Assembly (NCBI GenBank): GCA_964020085.1
Contig: OZ026604.1
Location: 24,464,532-24,528,531 of the forward strand
Direction of reading: 5' to 3'
Origin: Micromussa lordhowensis
Taxonomy: Eukaryota > Cnidaria > Anthozoa > Scleractinia > Lobophylliidae
Length of the DNA: 64,000 nt
Part shown: in pieces, positions 52,201-61,030 of the stretch
Position numbering within the stretch: position 1 is the stretch's first letter
Layout: each line of letters starts with the position of its first letter
Notes under the pieces: model-generated
Seen by the model: the letters and a program-made list of their open reading frames with translations, nothing else
Told to the model about the DNA's origin: nothing
Databases searched by the model: none
Made by a program: the position numbers and the translations under genes

Positions 52201-54299
52201 AAAACGCGCGCTGGGGGTCCCCTTGGCAAATTTGACATAGCTCGGCTTCACGGGCACTTTAAGAGGCGCAGTTTGCAGCAAAATGTTCTGCTAGGTTGGC
52301 ACTTGAAGGAAATCCTAGTTAGGACATGATGGCATTATTGCCAGGGTGTTTTTTCTGGCCTTCTTTTTGCAGTAGTTTGCCCTGGTCCCAACTTTGCAGA
52401 ATTTCAGAAAACGCGCGCTGGGGGTTCCCTTGGCAAATTTGACATAGCTCGGCTTCACGGGCACTTTAAGAGGCGCGGTTTGCAGCAAATTTTTTCTGCT
52501 AGGTTGGCACTTTAAGGAAATCCTAGTTAGGACATGATGGCATTGGCGCCAGGGTGTTTTTTCTGGCCTTCTTTTTGCAGTAGTTTGCCCTGGTCCCAAC
52601 TTTGCAGAATTTCAGAAAACGCGCGCTGGGGGTTCCCTTGGCAAATTTGACATAGCTCGGCTTCACGGGCACTTTAAGAGGCGCGGTTTGCAGCAAAATG
52701 TTCTGCTAGGTTGGCACTTCAAGGAAATTGTAGTTAGGACATGATGGCATTGGCGCCAGGGTGTTTTTTTTGGCCTTCTTTTTGCAGTAGTTTGCCCTGG
52801 TCCCAACTTTGCAGAATTTCAGAAAACGCGCGCTGGGGGTCCCCTTGGCAAATTTGACATAGCTCGGCTTCACGGGCACTTTAAGAGGTGCGGTTTGCAG
52901 CAAAATGTTCTGCTAGGATGGCACGTCAAGGAAATTTTAGTTAGGACATGATGGCATTGGCGCCAGGGTGTTTTTTCTGGCAATCTTTTTGCAGTAGTTT
53001 GCCCTGGTCCCAACTTTGCAGAATTTCAGAAAACGCGCGCTGGGGGTCCCCTTGGCAAATTTGACATAGCTCGGCTTCACGGGCACTTTAAGAGGTGCGG
53101 TTTGCAGCAAAATGTTCTGCTAGGGTGGCACTTTAAGGAAATCGTAGTTAGGACATGATGGCATTGGGGCCAGGGTGTTTTTTCTGGCCTTCTTTTTGCA
53201 GTAGTTTGCCCTGGTCCCAACTTTGCAGAATTTCAGAAAACGCGCGCTGGGGGTTCCCTTGGCAAATTTGACATAGCTCGGCTTTACGGGCACTTTAAGA
53301 GGCGCGGTTTGCAGCAAAATGTTCTGCTTGGTTGGCACTTTAAGGAAATCCTAGCTAGGACATGATGGCATTGGCGCGAGGGTAATTTTTCTGGCCTTCT
53401 TTTTGCAGTAGTTTGCCCTGGTCCCAACTTTGCAGAATTTCAGAAAACGCGCGCTGGGGGTCCCCTTGGCAAATTTGACATAGCTCGGCTTCACGGGCAC
53501 TTTAAGAGGCGCGGTTTGCAGCAAAATGTTCTGCTAGGTTGGCACTTGAAGGAAATACTACTTAGGACATGATGGCATTGGCGCCAGGGTGTTTTTTCTG
53601 GCCTTCTTTTTGCAGTAGTTTGCCCTGGTCCCAACTTTGCAGAATTTCAGAAAACGCGCGCTGGGGGTCGCCTTGGCAATTTTGACATAGCTCGGCTTCA
53701 CGGGCACTTTAAGAGGCGCGGTTTGTAGCAAATTTGTTCTGCTAGGTTGGCACTTTAAGGAAATCCTAGTTAGGACATGATGTCATAGGCGCCAGGGTTT
53801 TTTTTCTAGCCTTCTTTTTGCAGTAGTTTGCCCTGGTCCCAACTTTGCAGAATTTCAGAAAACGCGCGCTGGGGGTCCCCTTGGCAAATTTGACATAGCT
53901 CTGCTTCACGGGCACTTTAAGAGGCGCGGTTTGCAGCGAAATGTTCTGCTAGGTTTGCACATCAAGGAAATTGTAGTTAGGACATGATGGCATTGGCGCC
54001 AGGGTGTTTTTTCTGGCCTTCTTTTTGCAGTAGTTTGCCCTGGTCCCAACTTTGCAGAATTTCAGAAAACGCGCGCTGGGGGTCCCCTTGGCAAATTTGA
54101 CATAGCTCGGCTTCACGGGCACTTTAAGAGGCGCGGTTTGCAGCAAAATGTTGTGCTAGGTTGGCACTTCAAGGAAATTTTAGTTAGGACATGATGGCAT
54201 TGGCGCCAGGGTGTTTTTTTTGGCCTTCTTTTTGCAGTAGTTTGCCCTGGTCCCAACTTTGCAGAATTTCAGAAAACGCGCGCTGGGGGTCCCCTTGGC

Positions 54300-57200
54300 A
54301 AATTTGACATAGTTCGGGTTCTTGGGCACTTTAAGAGGCGCGGTTTGCAGCAAAATGTTCTGCTAGGTTGGCATTTTAAGGAAAATCTAGTTAGGACATG
54401 ATGGCATTGGCGTCAGGGTGTTTTTTCTGGCCTTCTTTTTGCAGTAGTTTGCCCTGGTCCCAACTTTGCAGAATTTCAGAAAACGCGCGCTGGGGGTCCC
54501 CTTGGCAAATTTGACATAGCTCGGCTTCACGGGCACTTTAAGAGGCGCGGTTTGCAGCAAAATGTTCTGCTAGGTTGGCACTTCAAGGAAATCCTAGTTA
54601 GGACATGATGAAATTGGCGCCAGGGTTTTTTTTCTGGCCATCTTTTTGCAGTAAATTGCCCTGGTCCCAACTTTGCAGAATTTCAGAAAACGCCTGCTTG
54701 GGGTCCTCTTGGCAAATTTGACATAGCTCGGCTTCACGGGGACTTTAAGAGGCGCGGTTTGCAGCAAAATGTTCTGCTAGGTTGGCACTTGAAGGAAATT
54801 TAAGTTAAGACATGATGGCATTGGCGCCAGGGTGTTTTTTCTGGCCTTCTTTTTGCAGTAGTTTGCCCTGGTCCCAACTTTGCAGAATTTCAGAAAACGC
54901 GCGCTGGGGGTCCCCTTGGCAAATTTGACATAGGTCGGCTTCATGGGCACTTTAAGAGGCGCGGTTTGCAGCAAAATGTTTTGCTAGGTTGGCACTTCAA
55001 GGAAATTCTAGTTAGGACATGATGGCATTGGCGCCAGGGTGTTTTTTCTGGCCTTCTTTTTGCAGTAGTTTGCCCTGGTCCCAACTTTGCAGAATTTCAG
55101 AAAACGCGCGCTGGGGGTCCCCTTGGCAAATTTGACATAGCTCGGCTTCACGGGCACTTTAAGATGCGCGGTTTGCAGCAAAATGTTCTGCTAGGTTGGC
55201 ACTTTAACGAAATGCTAGTTACGACATGATGGCATTAGCGCCAGGGTGGTTTTTCTGGCCTTGTTTTTGCAGTAGTTTGCCCTGGTCCCAACTTTGCAGA
55301 ATTTCAGAAAACGCGCTGGGGGTCCCCTTGGAAAATTTGACATAGCTCGGCTTCACGGGCACTTTAAGAGGCGCGGTTTGCAGCAAAATGTTCTGATAGG
55401 TTGGCACTTCAAAGAAATGCTAGTTAGGACATGATGGCATTGGCGCCAGGGTGTTTTTTATGGCCTTCTTTTTGCAGTAGTTTGCCCTGGTCCCAACTTT
55501 GCAGAATTTCAGAAAACGCGCGCTGGGGGTCCCCTTGGCAAATTTGACATAGCTCGGCTTCACGGGCACTTTAAGAGGCGCGGTTTGCAGCAAAATGTTC
55601 TGCTAGGTTGGCACTTCAAGGAAAAGCTAGTTAAGACATGATAGCATTGGCGCGAAGGTGTTTTTTTCTGGCCTTCTTTTTGCAGTAGTTTGCCCTGGTC
55701 CCAACTTTGCAGAATTTCAGAGAACGCGCGCTGGGGGTCCCCTTGGCAAATTTGACATAGCTCGGCTTCACGGGCACTTTAAGAGGCGCGGTTTGCAGCA
55801 AAATGTTCTGCTAGGTTGGCACTTTAAGGAAATTTTAAATACGACATGATGGCATTGGCGCCAGGGTGTTTTTTCTGGCCTTCTTTTTGCAGTAGTTTGC
55901 CCTGGTCCCAACTTTGCAGAATTTCAGAAAACGCGCGCTGGGGGTCCCCTTGGCAAATTTGACATAGCTCGGCTTCACGGGCACTTTAAGAGGCGCGGTT
56001 TGCAGCAAAATGTTCTGCTAGATTGGCACTTGAAGGAAATCCTAGTTAGGGCATGATGGCATTGGCGCCAAGGTGTTTTTGCTGGCCTTCCTTTTGCAGT
56101 AGTTTGCCCTGGTCCCAACTTTGCAGAATTTCAGAAAACGCGCGTTGGGGGTCCCCTTGGCAAATTTTACATAGCTCGGCTTCACGGGCACTTTAAGAGG
56201 CGCAGTTTGCAGCAAAATGTTCTGCTAGGTTGGCACTTTAAGGAAATGCTAGTTAGGACATGATGCCATTGGCGCCAGGGTGTTTTTTCTGGCCTTCTTT
56301 TTGCAGTAGTTTGCCCTGGTCCCAACTTTGCAGAATTTCAGAAAACGCGCGCTGGGGGTCCCCTTGGCAAATTTTACATAGCTCGGCTTCACGGGCACTT
56401 TAAGAGGCGCAGTTTGCAGCAAAATGTTCTGCTAGGTTGGCACTTTAAGGAAATGCTAGTTAGGACATGATGCCATTGGCGCCAGGGTGTTTTTTCTGGC
56501 CTTCTTTTTGCAGTAGTTTGCCCTGGTCCCAACTTTGCAGAATTTCAGAAAACGCGCGCTGGGGGTCCCCTTGGCAAATTTGACATAGCTCGGCTTCACG
56601 GGCACTTTAAGAGGCGCGGTTTGCAGCAAAATGTTCTGCTAGGTTGGCACTTGAAGGAAATTATTAGTTAGGACATGATGGCATTGGCGCCAGGGTGTTT
56701 TTTCTGGCCTTATTTTGCAGTAGTTTGCCCTGGTCCCAACTTTGCAGAATTTCAGAGAACGCGCGCTGGGGGTCACCTTGGCAAATTTGACATAGCTCGG
56801 CTTCACGGGCACTTTAAGAGGCGCGGTTTGCAGCAAAATGTTCTGCTAGGTTGGCACTTCAAGGAAATCCTAGTTAGGACATGATGGCATTGGCGCCAGG
56901 GTGTTTTTTCTGGCCTTCTTTTTGCAGTAGTTTGCCCTGGTCCCAACTTTGCAGAATTTCAGAAAACGCGCGCTGGGGGTCCCCTTGGCAAATTTGACAT
57001 AGTTCGGCTTCTTGGGCACTTTAAGAGGCGCGGTTTGCAGCAAAATGTTCTGCTAGGTTGGCATTTTAAGGAAAATTTAGTTAGGACATGATGGCATTGG
57101 CGCCAGGGTGTTTTTTCTGGCCTTCTTTTTGCAGTAGTTTGCCCTGGTCCCAACTTTGCAGAATTTCAGAAAACGCGCGCTGGGGGTCCCCTTGGCAAAT

Positions 57201-59545
57201 TTGACATAGCTCGGCTTCACGGGCACTTTAAGAGGCGCGGTTTGCAGCAAAATGTTCTGCTAGGTTGGCACTTCAAGGAAATCCTAGTTAGGACATGATG
57301 AAATTGGCGCCAGGGTTTTTTTTCTGGCCATCTTTTTGCAGTAAATTGCCCTGGTCCCAACTTTGCAGAATTTCAGAAAACGCCTGCTTGGGGTCCTCTT
57401 GGCAAATTTGACATAGCTCGGCTTCACGGGGACTTTAAGAGGCGCGGTTTGCAGCAAAATGTTCTGCTAGGTTGGCACTTGAAGGAAATTTAAGTTAAGA
57501 CATGATGGCATTGGCGCCAGGGTGTTTTTTCTGGCCTTCTTTTTGCAGTAGTTTGCCCTGGTCCCAACTTTGCAGAATTTCAGAAAACGCGCGCTGGGGG
57601 TCCCCTTGGCAAATTTGACATAGGTCGGCTTCATGGGCACTTTAAGAGGCGCGGTTTGCAGCAAAATGTTTTGCTAGGTTGGCACTTCAAGGAAATTCTA
57701 GTTAGGACATGATGGCATTGGCGCCAGGGTGTTTTTTCTGGCCTTCTTTTTGCAGTAGTTTGCCCTGGTCCCAACTTTGCAGAATTTCAGAAAACGCGCG
57801 CTGGGGGTCCCCTTGGCAAATTTGACATAGCTCGGCTTCACGGGCACTTTAAGATGCGCGGTTTGCAGCAAAATGTTCTGCTAGGTTGGCACTTTAACGA
57901 AATGCTAGTTACGACATGATGGCATTAGCGCCAGGGTGGTTTTTCTGGCCTTGTTTTTGCAGTAGTTTGCCCTGGTCCCAACTTTGCAGAATTTCAGAAA
58001 ACGCGCTGGGGGTCCCCTTGGAAAATTTGACATAGCTCGGCTTCACGGGCACTTTAAGAGGCGCGGTTTGCAGCAAAATGTTCTGATAGGTTGGCACTTC
58101 AAAGAAATGCTAGTTAGGACATGATGGCATTGGCGCCAGGGTGTTTTTTATGGCCTTCTTTTTGCAGTAGTTTGCCCTGGTCCCAACTTTGCAGAATTTC
58201 AGAAAACGCGCGCTGGGGGTCCCCTTGGCAAATTTGACATAGCTCGGCTTCACGGGCACTTTAAGAGGCGCGGTTTGCAGCAAAATGTTCTGCTAGGTTG
58301 GCACTTCAAGGAAAAGCTAGTTAAGACATGATAGCATTGGCGCGAAGGTGTTTTTTTCTGGCCTTCTTTTTGCAGTAGTTTGCCCTGGTCCCAACTTTGC
58401 AGAATTTCAGAGAACGCGCGCTGGGGGTCCCCTTGGCAAATTTGACATAGCTCGGCTTCACGGGCACTTTAAGAGGCGCGGTTTGCAGCAAAATGTTCTG
58501 CTAGGTTGGCACTTGAAGGAAATTTTAAATACGACATGATGGCATTGGCGCCAAAGTGTTTTTTCTGGCCTTCTTTTTGCAGTAGTTTGCCCTGGTCCCA
58601 ACTTTGCAGAATTTCAGAAAACGCGCGCTGGGGGTCCCCTTGGCAAATTTGACATAGCTCGGCTTCACGGGCACTTTAAGAGGCGCGGTTTGCAGCAAAA
58701 TGTTCTGCTAGATTGGCACTTGAAGGAAATCCTAGTTAGGGCATGATGGCATTGGCGCCAAGGTGTTTTTGCTGGCCTTCCTTTTGCAGTAGTTTGCCCT
58801 GGTCCCAACTTTGCAGAATTTCAGAAAACGCGCGCTGGGGGTCCCCTTGGCAAATTTTACATAGCTCGGCTTCACGGGCACTTTAAGAGGCGCAGTTTGC
58901 AGCAAAATGTTCTGCTAGGTTGGCACTTTAAGGAAATGCTAGTTAGGACATGATGCCATTGGCGCCAGGGTGTTTTTTCTGGCCTTCTTTTTGCAGTAGT
59001 TTGCCCTGGTCCCAACTTTGCAGAATTTCAGAAAACGCGCGCTGGGGGTCCCCTTGGCAAATTTTACATAGCTCGGCTTCACGGGCACTTTAAGAGGCGC
59101 AGTTTGCAGCAAAATGTTCTGCTAGGTTGGCACTTTAAGGAAATGCTAGTTAGGACATGATGCCATTGGCGCCAGGGTGTTTTTTCTGGCCTTCTTTTTG
59201 CAGTAGTTTGCCCTGGTCCCAACTTTGCAGAATTTCAGAAAACGCGCGCTGGGGGTCCCCTTGGCAAATTTGACATAGCTCGGCTTCACGGGCACTTTAA
59301 GAGGCGCGGTTTGCAGCAAAATGTTCTGCTAGGTTGGCACTTGAAGGAAATTATTAGTTAGGACATGATGGCATTGGCGCCAGGGTGTTTTTTCTGGCCT
59401 TATTTTGCAGTAGTTTGCCCTGGTCCCAACTTTGCAGAATTTCAGAGAACGCGCGCTGGGGGTCACCTTGGCAAATTTGACATAGCTCGGCTTCACGGGC
59501 ACTTTAAGAGGCGCGGTTTGCAGCAAAATGTTCTGCTAGGTTGGC
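54300..59545 (+). repeat. 13-monomer (2,690 bp) higher-order repeat, two tandem copies
   Basis: About 54,300-56,850 is repeated at 56,990-59,545 with an offset of 2,690 bp, one base short of 13 monomers. Shared private variants include CGCCTGCTTGGGGTCCTC, ATAGGTCGGCTTCATGG, the shortened CGCGCTGGGGG near 55,314/58,004, GGCCTTATTTTGC near 56,706/59,396, and ATGCCATTGG. This block is the last amplification before the array edge; only about one monomer separates it from unique DNA. Confidence 0.85.
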
Positions 59546-59816
59546 ACTTTAAGGAAATTTTAAATAGGACATGATGGCATTGGCGCCAGGGTGTTTTTTC
59601 TGGCCTTCTTTTTGCAGTAGTTTGCCCTGGTCCCAACTTTGCAGAATTTCAGAAAACGCGCGCTGGGGGTCCCCTTGGCAAATTTTACATAGCTCGGCTT
59701 CACGGGCACTTTAAGAGGCGCGGTTTGCAGCAAAATGTTCTGCTAGGTTGGCACTTTAAGGAAATTGTAGTTAAGAGATGATGGCAAGTAGTACAGTACG
59801 CGCCTCTGGGTCATAA

Positions 59817-59954
59817 CCAATCAGAGAGCAGGATTAATACCACGTGACCAAAATGGACCAATCAGAATGCAGCTAGCACATTCCATTCTCACATTCCATT
59901 CCAGCGCCATCTTGAATACCGAGTGCGCTACTGGGGCCGAGTCGCGCCTGCGCA
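59817..59954 (+). promoter_or_regulatory. GC-rich promoter-like element beside the array
   Basis: Within 140 bp there are two CCAATCAGA boxes in the same orientation (59,817-59,825 and 59,858-59,866), a CCACGTGAC E-box between them (CACGTG at 59,841-59,846), two ACATTCCATTC repeats resembling TEAD sites (59,878-59,901), a YY1-like GCGCCATCTTG (59,904-59,914) and an NRF1-like GCGCCTGCGCA (59,944-59,954). The order CCAAT, CCAAT, YY1, NRF1 suits a TATA-less promoter firing rightward from about 59,905. Leftward transcription into the satellite cannot be excluded. Rightward, I find only an 8-codon frame at 60,010; the first AATAAA on this strand is at 60,369, so a product would be a short noncoding RNA. 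The element could instead be the edge of a mobile element. Confidence 0.5.
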
Positions 59955-60032
59955 CAACAAAACGGACTACCACAAGGAGGCAAAAATATCAGTTGAATCC
60001 TATATAGACATGAAAAAAATGGATGCTAAAGT

Positions 60033-60112
60033 GTGAGGTCCGGAAAGACAGAATTATCGTCCTGGGCGCGGGAGCAATTGTAACACGCATCTGTCTTGAC
60101 ACTTGACCTCAC
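60033..60112. repeat. Interrupted inverted repeat
   Basis: Two nested pairs of 8-bp arms face each other: GTGAGGTC (60,033-60,040) with GACCTCAC (60,105-60,112), and AAGACAGA (60,045-60,052) with TCTGTCTT (60,090-60,097). The inner loop is about 37 bp and contains GGGCGCGGGAGC. It could fold as a hairpin in RNA or DNA, or be a relic of a small transposon. No target-site duplication is apparent. The rest of 59,955-60,229 holds nothing else I can identify. Confidence 0.45.
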
Positions 60113-60180
60113 TTCTTTTTGTAACGAATACATACCATATATTACCATACATAATGTTAAATGTTTGAGCAAATCCTTCA

Positions 60181-60223
60181 GTGAGCTTGATGGTCAAGTG
60201 GATTATTCGACCATTGAGCTTAC
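60181..60223 (+). other. Strong hairpin just upstream of tRNA-His
   Basis: GTGAGCTTGATGGTC (60,181-60,195) pairs with GACCATTGAGCTTAC (60,209-60,223) over 15 positions, with three G-U wobbles and no mismatch, around a 13-base loop. The left arm contains TGGTCAAGTGG, which resembles a tRNA A box, but no B box follows, so it is not a tRNA gene by itself. It ends six bases before the tRNA acceptor stem. It may be a decayed tRNA-like copy or a structured leader. Confidence 0.45.
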
Positions 60224-60229
60224 TGAAAA

Positions 60230-60302
60230 GCTACAGTAGTGTTAATGGTTAGCACGCAATGTTGTGGCCATTGAGGTTGGGGTTCGAATCCTCACTGTGG
60301 CA
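60230..60302 (+). tRNA. tRNA-His (anticodon GTG)
   Basis: The 73-nt sequence folds as a full cloverleaf. The acceptor stem GCTACAG/CTGTGGC has seven pairs with one G-U. The D arm is GTGT/GCAC, the anticodon stem CAATG/CATTG has five perfect pairs with loop TTGTGGC, and the T arm is TGGGG/CCTCA with loop TTCGAAT. The anticodon is GTG (His). A box TGGTTAGCACG and B box GGTTCGAATCC fit Pol III promoters. The discriminator is A and no CCA is encoded, as in animals; the loop TTGTGGC also matches animal cytosolic tRNA-His. One oddity is T at position 14, where A is nearly invariant, with a nine-base D loop. The stems are all intact despite their unusual sequence, so the gene may be functional or a diverged copy. 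Confidence 0.88.
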
Positions 60303-60309
60303 TTTTTTT
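60303..60309 (+). terminator. Pol III terminator of tRNA-His
   Basis: A run of seven T starts immediately after the discriminator base of the tRNA. Four or more T in the sense strand end RNA polymerase III transcription, so this supports an independently transcribed tRNA gene. From here to 60,380 the sequence is AT-rich spacer with no gene. Confidence 0.8.
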
Positions 60310-60344
60310 AAAAATATGAAACAACACAATATGTTTTTTAGATA

Positions 60345-60350
60345 TTTAAT
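60345..60350 (-). terminator. Possible poly(A) signal (ATTAAA) for the leftward genes
   Basis: The minus strand reads ATTAAA here, 31 bases past the last stop codon of the leftward gene block (60,381); another ATTAAA overlaps that stop. The canonical AATAAA is absent on this strand nearby. It would place a cleavage site between the gene block and the tRNA. The motif is short and the region is AT-rich, so this is weak evidence. Confidence 0.3.
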
Positions 60351-60380
60351 GTAAATAACACATTTACAAATAAAGTGGAA

Positions 60381-60721
60381 CTATTTAATGTCATTTCTAG
60401 CTGCTGCGAACTCTTTATCATCTTGAGGAAAATAAATCAATTGAAATGGTATATCGCCATTGATATCCATGTATATGATTTCTTTTTTGGTAAAATCATC
60501 CAAAAAGTATTCAGAAAAGAAGAATGTATCAAAAGTCATTGTTTCTGGTCTATTCCAGTACTCTTGAATAATTCCATCCAAAACTTGTTTATCAAGTTCA
60601 CACATGTCTGTGGGATCATACTTTCTCAATGTTTCAATCTTTACACATGCTGCTGTGGAAGGCGTTAAAGGAAGCTTCTTCTTTATCTTCATCATCCTTT
60701 TTCCAGATATCCCATCCAGCT
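60381..60721 (-). CDS. Second-frame 3' exon of the same gene (unknown protein)
   Basis: This frame is +1 relative to the 113-aa frame and overlaps its end. It is open from 60,776 to TAG at 60,381 but has no early ATG, so it needs entry by splicing or frameshift. If the 55-nt interval 60,722-60,776 is removed, the 5' part (66 codons plus one base from ATG 60,975) joins this segment in frame for 179 residues in all. The segment starts basic and continues with IETLRKYDPTDM, a run of aromatic and acidic residues (DTFFFSEYFLDDF) and an IYMDINGD motif. It is not recognised. Alternatives are a one-base sequencing or mutational indel in the shared A/G-rich stretch, making it a damaged single frame. 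Confidence 0.5.
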
Positions 60722-60975
60722 CTGAAACTTTCAAAGAATTCTTTAAGATTTGGCTTCTTTTTATGCTCTTCCTCACTCATGGATAAGATTTTGTCAGATA
60801 AGTTGTTCCTGTACTTGAGCATTTTTAGTTCAATGTCCAATTTTTCTTCGGAAAGGATTGTATTGACTACTAGTTGAATCAATACCGATAAAGAGATAGA
60901 TTCTTCATTCTCTTCCCTTTCTTTATCTTCTTTCAAATTGTTCTGGCATGAATCAGTTACCTTGCATGAATCCAT
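60634..60975 (-). CDS. Unknown acidic 113-aa protein (unspliced frame)
   Basis: Starts at ATG 60,975 in the context CATCATGG, 43 bases after a TATAAAAT box, and reads 113 codons to TGA. The protein is not recognised. It has a Glu/Lys-rich region (about residues 13-28), a hydrophobic amphipathic stretch with SVLIQLVVNTIL (about 31-42) followed by a helical Lys/Glu segment, then FFESFRAGWDIW (about 78-89) and an acidic DDEDKEE patch. It looks mostly helical and soluble. A second frame, open from inside this gene for a further 340 bases, suggests the true product continues through a small intron or that the gene is frameshifted. An ATG three codons before a CAAG/GTAACT donor-like site is also noted but leads to no open splice product that I found. 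Confidence 0.6.
   Translation of the reverse strand: MDSCKVTDSCQNNLKEDKEREENEESISLSVLIQLVVNTILSEEKLDIELKMLKYRNNLSDKILSMSEEEHKKKPNLKEFFESFRAGWDIWKKDDEDKEEASFNAFHSSMCKD
60722..60776 (-). other. Candidate 55-nt intron
   Basis: On the minus strand it begins GTGAGG right after ATGA and ends AAAGTTTCAG before AGCTGG. Removing it moves the reading from the 113-aa frame (phase 1) into the downstream frame with no stop until 60,381. The donor is fair; the pyrimidine tract is poor (TTCTTTGAAAGTTTCAG). Because the retained version also encodes protein, both forms could be made. It is not proven. Confidence 0.4.
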
Positions 60976-61010
60976 GATGCTCAATGAATGTGTAGGAAAA
61001 ATGTATCCTG

Positions 61011-61018
61011 ATTTTATA
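61011..61018 (-). promoter_or_regulatory. TATA box of the 113/179-aa gene
   Basis: Minus strand TATAAAAT, 43 bases before the ATG at 60,975. About 30 bases downstream lies TTCATTG, a plausible start site, which would leave a 5' UTR of only about a dozen bases. Two further genes to the right have TATA-like elements at 44 and 45 bases before their ATGs, which strengthens all three calls. Confidence 0.6.
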
Positions 61019-61030
61019 GTTTATGCGGTG

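Larger units (their letters stand above)
1..59786 (+). repeat. 207-bp satellite array, about 289 head-to-tail monomers
   Basis: A single tandem array fills the window from its left edge, which cuts it mid-array, to 59,786. The consensus monomer is 207 bp by my count, about 49% GC. Numbering it from ATGATGGCATTGGCGCCAGG, landmarks are the palindrome TGGCGCCA (11-18), a T-rich stretch ending TTTTTGCAGTAG (38-50), CGCGCGC (87-93), GGGGTCCCC (96-104), the partial dyad GGCAAATTTGAC (107-118) and GGCACTTTAAG twice (135-145 and 180-190). All monomers have the same orientation; I saw no inversion and no inserted unrelated DNA. Divergence is mostly a few percent, concentrated at a few sites, with rare 1-24 bp indels. 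I do not recognise the family by name. It could be pericentromeric or subtelomeric satellite; nothing here decides which. No gene is supported inside it. Confidence 0.98.

Noticed and set aside
1..59786. Dozens of 60-102 codon open frames in the satellite
   Set aside because: They recur with the 207-bp period on both strands and in several frames, differ only by satellite variants, and have no start context or family signature. They are by-products of the repeat.
1..59786. CRISPR array or rRNA intergenic spacer
   Set aside because: There are no unique spacers between short repeats; whole 207-bp units are repeated back to back. No rRNA sequence flanks or interrupts the array.
1..59786. CENP-B box in the monomer
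   Set aside because: I looked for the TTCG....CGGG core in both strands of the consensus and did not find it; a centromeric role is therefore not supported by sequence alone.
60690..60720. Programmed +1 frameshift at TCC TTT in the 113-aa frame
   Set aside because: The pair resembles a known +1 shift site, but the next base does not allow the usual re-pairing, and a small intron or an indel explains the two frames more simply.
60375..60877. Plus-strand open frames opposite the 113/179-aa gene
   Set aside because: They are hydrophobic, overlapping complements of the Lys/Glu-rich minus-strand gene with no promoter of their own.
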